64,000 nt of DNA from Fredinandcohnia onubensis (GCF_031181385.1 NZ_JAPSKV010000006.1:62001-126000), one strand, 5' to 3'; shown: positions 17,644 to 27,643, numbered from the stretch's first letter. Program-made: numbers and translations. Notes: a model not told the origin generated them from the sequence alone.

Positions 17644-18516
17644 ATGGATGCCGTTATTCAATATTTGATTACAGGCTTAACTACCGGAAGTATCTATGCA
17701 TTAATCGCGATAGGATTCGTGACGATTTACAATGTGACAGGCATTATTAACTTCGCTCAAGGTGAATTCGCGATGCTTGGGGCGATGTTTTGCATCACTT
17801 TTTCAAGTCTTGGATTACCGATATATGTTGCTATTTTACTAGCTGTGTTATGTACTGCATTGATCGGATTTGGTGTTGAGAAACTTGCAATCGCACCAAC
17901 GAAAAATGCAAGTTTTATCAACTTAATTATCATTACAGTTGGATTGTCTATGGTTCTTAAAGCGATTGGATTATTTGCTTGGGGGACGTATCCGAAGTCT
18001 CTTCCTGCTTTTTCAGCCAATAACCCAATTCAAATTATGGGAGCCGTATTAATGCCACAGAGCATTTGGGTCATATGTACTCTATTTTTCTTACTCGCAC
18101 TTCTTTATTTCTTCTTTGAAAAAACAATTACTGGATCGGCATTAAAAGCATGTGTTGTAAATCCAGTTGCTGCTAGGCTAATGGGCATCAATACCTCATC
18201 CATGTCTACATTGGCATTTGTTTTAAGTGCAGCCGTTGGAGCTATTGCTGGGATTGTAATTGCCCCTGTAACAGGTGCTACCTATGATATGGGATTAATG
18301 CTTGGGTTAAAAGGCTTTATGGCCATGATTATTGGAGGAATGACGAAGGTTCCTGCTGTTGTAGTTGCAGGCTTTTTAATTGGAATGATTGAATCTTTTT
18401 CAGCAGGATATATTTCCACTTCATACAGTGATGCGATAAGTTTTGGAATTCTATTACTTGTTCTATTTGTTGCACCAAATGGAATTATGTCAAAAGTTAT
18501 TGGGAATCGCGTGTGA
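17644..18516 (+). CDS. Liv-type ABC transporter permease, LivH class
   Basis: 290 residues and about eight membrane segments, start ATG after AAAGGAGGG. The beginning GLTTGSIYALIAIGFVTIYNVTGIINFAQGEFAMLGA is diagnostic of LivH-class inner-membrane permeases. GFMAMIIGGM near the C-terminus is the conserved coupling region. It pairs with the LivM-class permease that follows 12-18 bp downstream. Confidence 0.92.
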   Translation: MDAVIQYLITGLTTGSIYALIAIGFVTIYNVTGIINFAQGEFAMLGAMFCITFSSLGLPIYVAILLAVLCTALIGFGVEKLAIAPTKNASFINLIIITVGLSMVLKAIGLFAWGTYPKSLPAFSANNPIQIMGAVLMPQSIWVICTLFFLLALLYFFFEKTITGSALKACVVNPVAARLMGINTSSMSTLAFVLSAAVGAIAGIVIAPVTGATYDMGLMLGLKGFMAMIIGGMTKVPAVVVAGFLIGMIESFSAGYISTSYSDAISFGILLLVLFVAPNGIMSKVIGNRV

Positions 18517-18534
18517 GGAGAGGGGTGAATGAAC

Positions 18535-19563
18535 ATGTTGTATCCTAGTCGAACGAAACCACTGATTGTCATGCTTATCACGATAATCGTTCTTCCATTA
18601 TTATTCAATAATTCTTATATGCTAAGTCTATTTATCCTAATTGGAATTTATAGCATGGTCACAATTGGATTAAGTCTTCTAATGGGGTATGCAGGCCAAA
18701 TATCACTTGGGCATGCAGCGTTCTTCGGATTAGGAGCCTATATTACTGGAGTATTAACGACAAGTTATCAAATGTCTTCATGGATTGCACTCATTGTTGG
18801 GGTACTAGTAACTGGCCTGTTGGCCTTTATAATAGGAATTCCTATATTAAAATTGAAAGAACATTTCTTAGCATTTGCAACTATTGGTGTCAACGTCATT
18901 GTATTTATTTTATTACTAGGACTTACCGATATTACCAAAGGTGCTGCTGGCTTATCTGGAATCCCAAAATTGAATCTTTTTGGGTACGTTTTACAACAAG
19001 AGTTGAGCTTCTACTATTTTATTTGGGGGATTGTCGTTTTAATCGTAATCCTTTCCCTTAATATTGTACATTCTCATGTTGGAAGGGTGTTAAGAGGCAT
19101 TCATGATAGTGAGATCGCAACAAGGTCTTTAGGAATCAATGTTGCCAAGTTTAAACTTCACATTTTTGTATTAAGTGCCATTTTTGCCGCAGTTGCAGGA
19201 AGTATGTACGCTCATTTTATGAACTTTATTACACCTTCTACCTTTCACATATTAGTCTCGATTCAATTTTTAGTAATGGTTGTAGTAGGTGGGTCGCAAT
19301 CCATTTGGGGAGCAATAGCAGGCGCCTTTTTAATGACGATGCTTGGTGAATGGGTGAAGGATTACCTTCCATTGCTATTCGATGTAAGTGGAGAAGTTGA
19401 AATCATTGTGTATGGTCTCGTCCTAATCCTTGTGGTTATGTTTATGCCAAAAGGACTTATCCCAACAGGTGCCATTCTATATGAACGAGTCAAAGATAGA
19501 GTTCGTCCTGTAACAAGAAAGGAGGACATTGTCGTAAATGAAAACAACCATCCTGCAGATTAA
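18535..19563 (+). CDS. Liv-type ABC transporter permease, LivM class
   Basis: 342 residues from ATG 18535, favoured over ATG 18529 because the GGAGAGGGG ribosome site ends only 3 nt before the latter. There are about ten membrane segments, with LLMGYAGQISLGHAAFFGLGAYITG and the later RSLGINVAKFKLHIFVLSA typical of LivM. Its last 26 bp overlap the start of the ATPase gene. It forms the membrane channel together with the LivH-class subunit. Confidence 0.92.
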   Translation: MLYPSRTKPLIVMLITIIVLPLLFNNSYMLSLFILIGIYSMVTIGLSLLMGYAGQISLGHAAFFGLGAYITGVLTTSYQMSSWIALIVGVLVTGLLAFIIGIPILKLKEHFLAFATIGVNVIVFILLLGLTDITKGAAGLSGIPKLNLFGYVLQQELSFYYFIWGIVVLIVILSLNIVHSHVGRVLRGIHDSEIATRSLGINVAKFKLHIFVLSAIFAAVAGSMYAHFMNFITPSTFHILVSIQFLVMVVVGGSQSIWGAIAGAFLMTMLGEWVKDYLPLLFDVSGEVEIIVYGLVLILVVMFMPKGLIPTGAILYERVKDRVRPVTRKEDIVVNENNHPAD

Positions 19564-20308
19564 TCATTTAACGAAACGATTCGGAGGAATTGTGGCTGTA
19601 AACGACGTCTCCTTCACAATGAATCAAGGAGAAATACTTGCAGTTATTGGTCCGAATGGTGCTGGGAAAACGACGTTATTTAATATGATTTCCTCCGTTC
19701 TACCAAGTACTAGTGGTGAGGTCTGGTTTATGGAGGAAAAGCTTAATGGGACACCGGTTCATAGTTTAGCTTCTAAAGGGATTACTCGTACGTTTCAAAA
19801 CCTTCAAATTTTTGATAATATGACCGTTCTTGAGAATGTAATGCTCGGTGTTCATCCACAAATGAAAACGAATGTTTTTCTTGCGGCATTAAGAACTAAG
19901 GCGATAAAAAATGATGATCAAATGGCAAAACAGCTAGCTGAAGAGGCTTTGGAAAAGGTGGGAATCCTTGAACAAGCACACCAAATTGCAGGAAACCTAC
20001 CATATGGATTACAAAAGCTTTTAGAAATTGCACGTGCAATCGTTTCGAAACCAAAGCTTGTTTTACTTGATGAGCCAATGGCTGGACTTAATGATGGAGA
20101 AGCTGCAAAGGTTGCCGATATCCTACTCGAAATGAAGCAAGAAGGCTATTCATTTCTATTTGTGGAACATGATATGAATACAGTCATGAAAATAGCAGAT
20201 AAAATTGTTGTAATCGACTTTGGAAACAAGATTGCAGAAGGGACACCAGATGAAATCAAGAAAAATCCAAAGGTGATTGCTGCTTATTTAGGGGAGGAAG
20301 TACTATGA
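19538..20308 (+). CDS. Liv-type ABC transporter ATPase, LivG class
   Basis: 256 residues. Walker A GPNGAGKTT (about 37-45), a degenerate signature NLPYGLQKLLEIARA typical of LivG, Walker B LVLLDEP and H-loop VEHDM. AYLG near the C-terminus is the usual LivG/LivF ending. Start ATG lies inside the livM-like gene after AAGGAGGAC. It heterodimerises with the LivF-class ATPase, with which it overlaps by 4 bp. Confidence 0.93.
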   Translation: MKTTILQINHLTKRFGGIVAVNDVSFTMNQGEILAVIGPNGAGKTTLFNMISSVLPSTSGEVWFMEEKLNGTPVHSLASKGITRTFQNLQIFDNMTVLENVMLGVHPQMKTNVFLAALRTKAIKNDDQMAKQLAEEALEKVGILEQAHQIAGNLPYGLQKLLEIARAIVSKPKLVLLDEPMAGLNDGEAAKVADILLEMKQEGYSFLFVEHDMNTVMKIADKIVVIDFGNKIAEGTPDEIKKNPKVIAAYLGEEVL

Positions 20309-21036
20309 CACTCCGCACGACCAATCTTACAACCTATCATGGTAGAGTTAAAGGAATCGATGGAATCAATCTAGTAGTGAATCCAGGCGAAATCATTTCG
20401 ATCATCGGAGCGAATGGAGCAGGAAAAAGCACATTGCTTGGAACAATTTCGGGTATCTACAAGCCAACGGAAGGTGAAGTCTTTTATAATGATACATCTT
20501 TAAGGAGAGTGAAGTCTCATAAAGTAGTCGAACAAGGAATTTCTCTTGTTCCTGAAGGACGTCAAATCTTTTCCAATCTAACAGTTAAGGAAAATCTGAT
20601 TCTAGGAATGTATTTCAAATACCGAAAAGAAAAACAGATTGTTGCCACCAAAATAGACCGAATGATTGAGATGTTTCCAGGTTTGCAGAAGCATATGAAT
20701 AGCGTTGCAGGAACATTAAGTGGAGGAGAACAGCAAATGTTGGCCATTGCAAGGGCATTGATGTCTGATCCAAAAGTGATCCTTCTAGATGAGCCTTCAA
20801 TGGGGCTAGCGCCATTAATCGTAAAAGAAATCCTTGATATTATGAAGCAAATTCGAGATGAATTTGGAGCAATGGTAATCTTAGTGGAACAAAATGTAAA
20901 AGCAGCCCTAAGTGTTGCTGATAGAGCATATGTTATGGATCGAGGCAAATTTGTCCTTGAAGGCAGAGCAAATGAATTAATTCAAAATCCATTGGTTCAA
21001 TCCACATATTTAGGTTATACAGAGAAAGTCATATAG
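20305..21036 (+). CDS. Liv-type ABC transporter ATPase, LivF class
   Basis: 243 residues, start overlapping the previous stop (ATGA). Walker A GANGAGKST (about 34-42), signature LSGGEQQMLAIARAL, Walker B VILLDEPSMGLAP and H-loop VEQNVKAAL are all diagnostic of LivF. Fifth and last importer gene of the locus. The acyl-CoA dehydrogenase gene starts 13 bp later, so transport and catabolism are joined in one transcript. Confidence 0.93.
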   Translation: MTLRTTNLTTYHGRVKGIDGINLVVNPGEIISIIGANGAGKSTLLGTISGIYKPTEGEVFYNDTSLRRVKSHKVVEQGISLVPEGRQIFSNLTVKENLILGMYFKYRKEKQIVATKIDRMIEMFPGLQKHMNSVAGTLSGGEQQMLAIARALMSDPKVILLDEPSMGLAPLIVKEILDIMKQIRDEFGAMVILVEQNVKAALSVADRAYVMDRGKFVLEGRANELIQNPLVQSTYLGYTEKVI

Positions 21037-21049
21037 AAGGGTGATGTAA

Positions 21050-22174
21050 GTGAGCTTTATCGTAACAGACGAACAGCAAACAATTAGAAGTTTTGCACGT
21101 GACATCGTAAAGAATGAGATTACACCTTTTGCACGACAGTATGATGAGGAAGAAGAATTTCCGTTAGAAATCATAAGAAGACTACATGAGGTAGGTTTAT
21201 CGAACCTAGCAATACCTGAAGAATATGGCGGTCCAGGAATCGATAAGCTCTCACACGCTTTAATCGTTGAAGAAATTGCTAGAGCATGTGCGAGCGTTGC
21301 AACTAGTATCGAAGCGAACTCTCTATCTTCATATCCAATCCTTGTAGGTGGAAGTGAAGAGCTTAAGAGAAAATATCTAACCCAATTAACCAGGGATGGA
21401 AAGTTTGCTTCGTTTGCCCTGACTGAACCAGGTGCAGGTAGTGATGTTAGCTCTCTGAAAACGACTGCGATTAGAAGTGGTGACGACTACATTATTAACG
21501 GAGAAAAATGTTTTATTACGAATGCAAGCTATGCTGACTTTTTTGTTGTGTTAACCACTGTAAAAGGTAATGGTTTTACAGCTTTCGTTGTAGAGCGAGA
21601 TTCAGAAGGGTTACAGGTGGGTGTCAAGGAGAAAAAGCTTGGCTTACGTGCCTCTAATACTGCATCTGTTATTTTCGAAGACGTCCGAGTCCCAGCATCG
21701 AACCGTATTGGTGCGGAAGGTACTGGATTAAAAATCTTTTTACAAGGACTTATGAATGCTAGACCTATGGTGGGGGCTCAAGCAGTAGGAATTGCTCAAG
21801 GGGCCTATGAAGATGCCCTTGCTTACTCGAAGGAAAGAACTCAATTCGGAAAATCGATTTCCAATCTGCAGGCGATCCAATTCATGCTTGCTGATATGGC
21901 GATGAATATAGAAGCAGCAAGACTCCTTGTTCATCAAGCTGTCCAGTTTTTACAATCGGGTACACCATCCATCAAGCATGCTTCCTTTGCAAAGTGCTTT
22001 GCCTCTGATACAGCAATGAAGGTAGCGACAGATGCCGTTCAGATTTTTGGTGGCTATGGATTTATTCGTGATTACCCAGTAGAGAAGTATTTTAGAGATG
22101 CAAAAATCATGCAAATATACGAGGGCACGAATCAAATTCAACGAGTTGTTATCGCTAAAGAAATCCTTAAATAG
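21050..22174 (+). CDS. Acyl-CoA dehydrogenase
   Basis: 374 residues, start GTG after AGAAGGGTGA. The three-domain acyl-CoA dehydrogenase layout is visible: N-terminal helices, FAD-binding FALTEPGAGSDVSSLKT, and the C-terminal signature QIFGGYGFIRDYPVEKYFRDAKIMQIYEGTNQ, where the Glu of YEGT is the usual catalytic base in short-chain enzymes. It makes the 2-enoyl-CoA used by the hydratase at 12605. Together with ligase, dehydrogenase and thiolase it completes a full beta-oxidation turn. An electron-transfer flavoprotein is not encoded in this window. Confidence 0.93.
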   Translation: MSFIVTDEQQTIRSFARDIVKNEITPFARQYDEEEEFPLEIIRRLHEVGLSNLAIPEEYGGPGIDKLSHALIVEEIARACASVATSIEANSLSSYPILVGGSEELKRKYLTQLTRDGKFASFALTEPGAGSDVSSLKTTAIRSGDDYIINGEKCFITNASYADFFVVLTTVKGNGFTAFVVERDSEGLQVGVKEKKLGLRASNTASVIFEDVRVPASNRIGAEGTGLKIFLQGLMNARPMVGAQAVGIAQGAYEDALAYSKERTQFGKSISNLQAIQFMLADMAMNIEAARLLVHQAVQFLQSGTPSIKHASFAKCFASDTAMKVATDAVQIFGGYGFIRDYPVEKYFRDAKIMQIYEGTNQIQRVVIAKEILK

Positions 22175-22218
22175 GTCTTTCTATATAAATTAAATGCTTT
22201 AAGAAGGAATTCGAAACA

Positions 22219-24462
22219 TTGAGTGGAATGTATAAAGAAAACAAGTATAAGGTGGCGATTTTTTTGAAGTTAACGGGTGAACGAGAAAAGTTAATGAAGA
22301 AAATTGATAATCATTTACGAACGATGGCGCGCCACCTTGTTACATTTGACACGATTGAAGAAACGCTAGACTATTTGTTAGAAGGATTTTATAAGGAATA
22401 TGCATGTGATTTAGTGGGAGTTGTCCTTTATGAAAAAGGAAGGCTTGTCCCGAAGGTTTGGAAAGGAGATCAGTTTACAATCGATCAAACACTCCACTTA
22501 GATGTCAACGACTGTTCTCCTAAGCTCCTCAAAAGTGCAATTTGGTGGCAGAAGGATAAGCATGAAGAAACCAATTGTGCCTTTCATACTGCCATCAAGA
22601 ATGAAAACCTATCAACATGGTTTACAGTCCCCCTACATAATTTAAACGAAAGCTTTGGTCTTTGCGTGATAGGCTTTCGTGAATTTATTCCATTAATCAT
22701 TGAGGCAGCACAAATATTTACAGAGTTCGGTCATGATGTTGCATCCTCGTTAATCATCGCTCGTGAGAAGGAAAGTCAAAAACGAAAAATGAAAGGAATA
22801 GAGTGGATTAAGGAGAATATCCTCCCAAACTCTTCAATTGAGCATATCATTGAAAAAGTGGTCGAAAGAGCATGTAAGGGAACAAAAGCTAGTGGTGCAT
22901 GTGTTTACTTATATGATGAAGAAAACGCATGCTTTGATCTCCATCCACCTTGGTATGGGCCGGTCGGACATCCAATACAGATCAATATAAATTCAAATAA
23001 ATCTTTGGATTCCTATTTTCCATATGTTGAGGTATCAGGAGGAACTGAACTCACAGTTCCATTACTTGTTAATTTAAAAACAATTGGCGTTATTTATGTC
23101 ACCACCAGTGGGGAAGGCTATTTTACGGAAGAGGATCTTGAATTTCTGAAATTTGTTTCAGACTTTGTTTCAATGCAAATTGAAAACGCAAGACTTTATC
23201 GGTTTGAATATGAAAGTAAAAGAAATCTTGAGACCATTCTTGAGCATCAGCAAGAATTAGTTAAAAAGACTGTAAAAGGTGCAGATTTAATTGAAATCAC
23301 AAATACAATTAGTGCCATGATCGATAGCACCGTATTTTTATACGACAGATTTATGAATCCAATTACCTCAAAGGTTAAACAGGAGGAAAAGCGCCTACAA
23401 AACGAATACGAACATGAAATTATTAAGATGAAAAGCGAAATCATTAAGCTTCGTACCGAAGATCTGACAATTAAAGTAAATGGAACTGACTTACATGTAC
23501 TCCCCATTTTGCAGGGAAATAAAGTTTTAGGGTATTTGATCGTGAGCTTATATCAGAAAAAAATGCACCGCCTGATTCGCCTCACGATTGACTATGTTTT
23601 AAATGTATATGCAATTGAATTTATTAAACAAAAGCTGGTTCTTGATACAAAAGAACAAATTCAAGAAGGCTTCATCAATCAATTATTTGCAGAAACGATT
23701 GAAAATCCCGAGAAAATCATTCAATATGCAACATTAACCAATTGGAATATACTTGAACCCCATACAGTTGTTGTAGGATCTTTCTATATAAAGGATGATG
23801 AAGGGGAGAATGTCGTTGCGATTGAAGCAAAGAAATCAAGGGTATGGGACCAAATGAAGTCTGATTTATCTTTTCATTTTTCAAACATGATCTTCAGTCG
23901 TAAAGGTGATGACTTTATTATCATCGTTCAAACTCCAAACGAGAAAAACGTTTGGGAACGGCTATATAAACTTCTTTCAGATTCAACAAAAAAAGAAAAG
24001 ATAACACCGTACTTAGGAATCGGTGGGAGCACAACAAAATTAGAAGACTATTATGATAGTTACATGAAAGGGTCCAAAGCGAAGAATGTTATCATGAATC
24101 GTAATCCAGACGGAGGCTATGCACTATATGATGATCTCGGTGCCTACACCATTTTAAGCAATACGAGTGATTTAGCATCGGCCAAAATCTTTATCAAGAA
24201 AAACCTTGGAGCTTTGGTACAGTATTCGGAAAAAAATAACGTCGATCTTTTTGGGACACTAAAAGTTTATCTTCTTCATAATGGCAATGTAAGAGAGGCC
24301 TCTAATGCACTGTTTATACATCGAAGTACCCTAGAATATCGGATTGACCGTATCGCTGAACTATTAAATGTCGATTTAAATGATGCGGAGGTAAGGTTTG
24401 AGCTGTTGATGGCGTATAAGCTTTATAGCCTTTTTGATTTTAATTCATCTGAATTGATGTAA
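22219..24462 (+). CDS. GAF-domain transcriptional activator with PucR/CdaR-type HTH
   Basis: 747 residues from a TTG start (AAGAAGGAA 10 nt upstream); an ATG at 22228 is also in frame. Two GAF-like sensor domains lie at about 45-185 and 205-335 (the second has GVIYVTTSGEGYFTEEDLEFLKFV). A PucR/CdaR-like GGDEF-related middle region follows, then a C-terminal helix-turn-helix with the family core NVREASNALFIHRSTLEYRIDRI. Such proteins usually activate the adjacent catabolic operon on binding a small effector. Its position directly after the acyl-CoA dehydrogenase gene makes it the likely regulator of 11720-22174. Effector and operator are not identifiable by eye. Confidence 0.85.
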   Translation: MSGMYKENKYKVAIFLKLTGEREKLMKKIDNHLRTMARHLVTFDTIEETLDYLLEGFYKEYACDLVGVVLYEKGRLVPKVWKGDQFTIDQTLHLDVNDCSPKLLKSAIWWQKDKHEETNCAFHTAIKNENLSTWFTVPLHNLNESFGLCVIGFREFIPLIIEAAQIFTEFGHDVASSLIIAREKESQKRKMKGIEWIKENILPNSSIEHIIEKVVERACKGTKASGACVYLYDEENACFDLHPPWYGPVGHPIQININSNKSLDSYFPYVEVSGGTELTVPLLVNLKTIGVIYVTTSGEGYFTEEDLEFLKFVSDFVSMQIENARLYRFEYESKRNLETILEHQQELVKKTVKGADLIEITNTISAMIDSTVFLYDRFMNPITSKVKQEEKRLQNEYEHEIIKMKSEIIKLRTEDLTIKVNGTDLHVLPILQGNKVLGYLIVSLYQKKMHRLIRLTIDYVLNVYAIEFIKQKLVLDTKEQIQEGFINQLFAETIENPEKIIQYATLTNWNILEPHTVVVGSFYIKDDEGENVVAIEAKKSRVWDQMKSDLSFHFSNMIFSRKGDDFIIIVQTPNEKNVWERLYKLLSDSTKKEKITPYLGIGGSTTKLEDYYDSYMKGSKAKNVIMNRNPDGGYALYDDLGAYTILSNTSDLASAKIFIKKNLGALVQYSEKNNVDLFGTLKVYLLHNGNVREASNALFIHRSTLEYRIDRIAELLNVDLNDAEVRFELLMAYKLYSLFDFNSSELM

Positions 24463-24549
24463 AAAAGTATAAGCTTTCCCTCGCCAATCCCGGCATTAAT
24501 TGAAGTTGAGATATTCGGCAGAAATGTTGAACAATAAAATAGAGTGCGG

Positions 24550-24582
24550 AAAAGAGCTGTCAATTTTCGACGGCTCTTTTTT
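24550..24582 (+). terminator. Terminator after the PucR-type regulator
   Basis: AAAAGAGCTGTC/GACGGCTCTTTT stem with six or more T residues. The 24463-24670 gap otherwise shows no SAM-riboswitch or T-box hallmarks, though a cystine-type importer follows. Confidence 0.75.
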
Positions 24583-24670
24583 GCTGTCAACCTTGTGAAT
24601 GAGAATGGCTGAACTTGTAGAATCTACTACTAAGCAGAAATACGCATTAAATTCACAGGGGGTTTTATTA

Positions 24671-25504
24671 ATGAAAAAACAGGTTTTTCTAATTTCCCTC
24701 ATCCTTACATTTGCTTTTATCCTAGTAGGATGTGGTGGCACTGATCAAGACAACAACAATGCGGGGAATGAAGAAAACAACGATACGGAACAAACGGGCT
24801 CTTTATTTGATGAAATCAAAGAAAAGGGAGTACTAACAGTAGGAACAGAAGGTACATATGCACCTTATACCTTCCACAATGAAGAGGATAAATTAACGGG
24901 CTATGACGTGGAAGTGATTAGAGAGGTCGCAAAGCGTATGGATCTTGAAGTTGAGTTTATGGAAACTCAATGGGATTCCATGTTTGCTGGTTTAAATTCA
25001 AAACGATTTGATTTAATTGCAAACCAAGTGGGGATTAATGAAGACCGTCTCGCAAATTATGAATTCTCACAACCATATACCTATTCCTCTGCTGTTCTGG
25101 TTGTACCACAGGATAATAGTGATATAGCTTCGTTTGAGGACTTAAAAGGTAGAAAAGCTGCGCAATCTTTGACAAGTAATTACGGGGCAATCGCTCAAGA
25201 AAATGGCGCTGAAATCGTTGGTGTAGAAGGGCTCGCTCAGTCGATTGAATTGATTAAGCAAGGCCGTGCGGAAGCTACTGTAAATGATAAGCTTGCAGTT
25301 CTTGATTATATAAAATCACAAGGTGATGAGAGTATTAAAATTGCTGCTGAGTCTGATGATGTTTCAGAAATGGCTTTTACTTTTAATAAAGGGAACGAAG
25401 ACTTGGTAAAGGCAATTAACGAACAGTTGGATGCTATGAAAGAAGATGGGACATTAACAAAAATTTCGCAGGAATGGTTTGGTGAAGATGTTTCTACAAA
25501 GTAG
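24671..25504 (+). CDS. tcyA: Cystine-type amino acid ABC transporter substrate-binding lipoprotein (TcyA-like)
   Basis: 277 residues from ATG 24671, preceded by CAGGGGG; earlier in-frame starts give an implausible N-terminus. Lipobox ILVGC places the lipidated Cys at about residue 20. The mature part ([19 protein letters not shown] ... [21 protein letters not shown]) closely follows the Bacillus L-cystine receptor TcyA pattern as I recall it. It is a type II binding protein of the polar amino acid class. Permease and ATPase genes follow. Cystine is the likely ligand; arginine or other polar amino acids are possible. Confidence 0.8.
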   Translation: MKKQVFLISLILTFAFILVGCGGTDQDNNNAGNEENNDTEQTGSLFDEIKEKGVLTVGTEGTYAPYTFHNEEDKLTGYDVEVIREVAKRMDLEVEFMETQWDSMFAGLNSKRFDLIANQVGINEDRLANYEFSQPYTYSSAVLVVPQDNSDIASFEDLKGRKAAQSLTSNYGAIAQENGAEIVGVEGLAQSIELIKQGRAEATVNDKLAVLDYIKSQGDESIKIAAESDDVSEMAFTFNKGNEDLVKAINEQLDAMKEDGTLTKISQEWFGEDVSTK

Positions 25505-25550
25505 CCTAATTTTCACGATTACTGCCAATATGGAGGGATGGGAGTTATTT

Positions 25551-26192
25551 ATGAACTCCCTTCCCTCCATGCTTTCTGGAGCGATTCAATATACGATTCC
25601 ACTCACACTTATATCATTTATAGGTGGAATTATACTTGCGTTGCTCACAGCAATCATGAGATTGTCCAAATCTAAACTCATTCAAATTCCAGCTATTATC
25701 TATGTTTCAGCGATTCGCGGAACACCATTACTTGTCCAATTATTTATTATTTTTTACGGACTTCCCAATATTGGAGTCAATATTGACCCTTTCCCGAGTG
25801 CAGCCATCGCGTTTATCTTAAATGTTGGCGCCTATGCATCAGAAATTATTCGTGCATCTATTTTATCGATACCAAAAGGACAATGGGAAGCGGCGTTTAC
25901 AATTGGAATGACAAGATGGACAGCCTTAAGGCGCATCATTCTCCCGCAAGCAGCAAGGGTCTCCGTACCACCGCTGTCTAATTCATTTATCAGCCTTGTA
26001 AAAGATACATCTTTAGCTTCATTGGTGTTGGTGGCTGAATTATTTCGTAAAGCCCAGGAAATTGCAGCTAGGACGTACGATTTCCTTCTTTTATATTTGG
26101 AAGCTGCATTCATTTATTGGGTAATTTGTTTCATTTTATCACTGTTTCAGGAATTGCTCGAACGAAGGTTAAGTCGACATGTCTTAAAGTAA
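25551..26192 (+). CDS. tcyB: Polar amino acid (cystine-type) ABC transporter permease
   Basis: 213 residues from ATG 25551, chosen because GGAGGGATGGGAG lies just before it; an upstream in-frame ATG at 25530 begins inside that region. About five membrane segments. The HisM/ArtQ-type start [23 protein letters not shown] is followed by [12 protein letters not shown] and the EAA loop [25 protein letters not shown]. It should form the homodimeric channel of the importer. Confidence 0.83.
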   Translation: MNSLPSMLSGAIQYTIPLTLISFIGGIILALLTAIMRLSKSKLIQIPAIIYVSAIRGTPLLVQLFIIFYGLPNIGVNIDPFPSAAIAFILNVGAYASEIIRASILSIPKGQWEAAFTIGMTRWTALRRIILPQAARVSVPPLSNSFISLVKDTSLASLVLVAELFRKAQEIAARTYDFLLLYLEAAFIYWVICFILSLFQELLERRLSRHVLK

Positions 26193-26204
26193 AGGGGTGA
26201 GGGT

Positions 26205-26954
26205 ATGTTTTTATCTGTTAAGGGTTTGGCAAAGTCTTTTGGTGAAAATGAAGTGTTGAAAAATATTGATCTTGAGATTAATAAAGGGGAAGTTGTCTCC
26301 ATTATTGGCCCATCCGGATCAGGAAAAACAACGATGCTCCGTTGCTTTAATGGTCTTGAACAACCGGATAAAGGACTTTTTCAGTTTGAAGATGGATTAT
26401 CGATTCATTTTGGAGAAAAAATGAGTAAACAGGACGTCATTCGTTTAAGCCGAAAATCGGGAATGGTGTTTCAATCCTATAACCTTTTTCCACATAAAAC
26501 AGCCCTTCAAAATGTAATGGAAGGCCCAGTGATTGTTCAAAAAAGAAATAAGACGGAAGCTAGAAGTGAGGCAGTAGATTTACTAGAAAAGGTTGGATTA
26601 AAGGAGAAAATGGATTTATACCCTGACCAATTATCTGGCGGACAACAACAGCGGGTAGGAATCGCAAGAGCATTAGCGTTGAAGCCGGAGTTACTCTTAT
26701 TCGATGAACCAACATCAGCCTTAGATCCTGAACTAATTGGAGAAGTGCTAAAGGTGATGAAGGACTTAGCTAATGAAAATTGGACTATGATTATTGTCAC
26801 TCATGAAATCCAATTTGCAGGTGAAATCTCAGATAAAGTCCTTTTTATGGATGGAGGGTATGTTGTCGAGCAAGGCAAACCAGATGCGGTATTAAAAAAT
26901 CCAAAGGAAGAACGGACGAAACAGTTCTTGCAACGAATCTTAAATTCAACGTAA
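26205..26954 (+). CDS. tcyC: Polar amino acid (cystine-type) ABC transporter ATPase
   Basis: 249 residues, ATG 12 bp after the permease stop with GGGGTGAGG upstream. Walker A GPSGSGKTT, Q-loop VFQSYNLFPHKTALQNV, signature LSGGQQQRVGIARAL, Walker B LLLFDEP and H-loop THEI. The pattern is that of GlnQ/TcyC-type ATPases for polar amino acids. It completes a three-gene importer. Confidence 0.88.
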   Translation: MFLSVKGLAKSFGENEVLKNIDLEINKGEVVSIIGPSGSGKTTMLRCFNGLEQPDKGLFQFEDGLSIHFGEKMSKQDVIRLSRKSGMVFQSYNLFPHKTALQNVMEGPVIVQKRNKTEARSEAVDLLEKVGLKEKMDLYPDQLSGGQQQRVGIARALALKPELLLFDEPTSALDPELIGEVLKVMKDLANENWTMIIVTHEIQFAGEISDKVLFMDGGYVVEQGKPDAVLKNPKEERTKQFLQRILNST

Positions 26955-27035
26955 AAATATGCTTGAATAGAATCTATTGAATAGAGGGAAATTAATATCG
27001 TAATGCTTTTCTTAACTACATAGGTGGTGTTAAGT

Positions 27036-27632
27036 ATGGGCTTTTTAGACAAATTATTTGGCAAAAATACAGCAACGGAGGAACCAAAAATGACTGAAGA
27101 AAAATTAAACATCGGGATTATTCTAAGTAGTACACGAGAAGGTCGAGTTAGTCCACAGGTTGGAGAATGGGTAAAGGGTTATGGTGACAAGAAAGGGAAT
27201 GCAAATTACGAAATCGTAGATATTAAAGAGTATGATTTACCGTTCTTAGGAACAGGCGATGCACCTGGAATTGCGAAATGGAATGAAAAATTAGCAAGCC
27301 TTGATGGATTTATCTTTGTTGTGGCAGAATACAATCACAGTATCACTGGAGCATTAAAAAATGCGATGGATTTAGCTCGTGAAGCATGGTACAACAAATC
27401 AGCTGGAATCGTTAGCTATGGTTCAACTGGTGGTGCTCGTGCGGCAGAACATCTCCGTGGAATTTGTGGTGAGTTAAATATTGCGGATGTACGTACCCAT
27501 CCAACACTATCGCTGTTTCTAGATTTTGAAAATGGTACTGATTTTAAACCACAAAATATTCATGACGATAATATGAACATGCTGTTAGACCAAGTCGTTT
27601 CTTGGGGTAAAGCATTAAAGACAGTACGATAA
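27036..27632 (+). CDS. NAD(P)H-dependent FMN reductase (flavodoxin-like fold)
   Basis: 198 residues from ATG 27036 (AGGTGGTG upstream). An internal in-frame ATG at 27090 has an even better ribosome site (CGGAGGAAC, about 9 nt away) and would give a 180-residue protein starting MTEEKLNIGII. The catalytic fold is plain: LNIGIILSSTREGRVSPQVG binds FMN phosphate, VVAEYNHSITGALKNAMD is the second flavin loop, and GIVSYGSTGGARAAEHLR follows. Relatives reduce quinones, azo compounds or chromate. The N-terminal 18 residues (MGFLDKLFGKN...) are an amphipathic addition found only in the long form. Confidence 0.88.
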   Translation: MGFLDKLFGKNTATEEPKMTEEKLNIGIILSSTREGRVSPQVGEWVKGYGDKKGNANYEIVDIKEYDLPFLGTGDAPGIAKWNEKLASLDGFIFVVAEYNHSITGALKNAMDLAREAWYNKSAGIVSYGSTGGARAAEHLRGICGELNIADVRTHPTLSLFLDFENGTDFKPQNIHDDNMNMLLDQVVSWGKALKTVR

Positions 27633-27643
27633 GATAACAAAGA

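Noticed and set aside
24463-24670. SAM riboswitch or T-box before the cystine-type importer
   Set aside because: Only an ordinary terminator hairpin is visible; no conserved riboswitch or T-box core was found.
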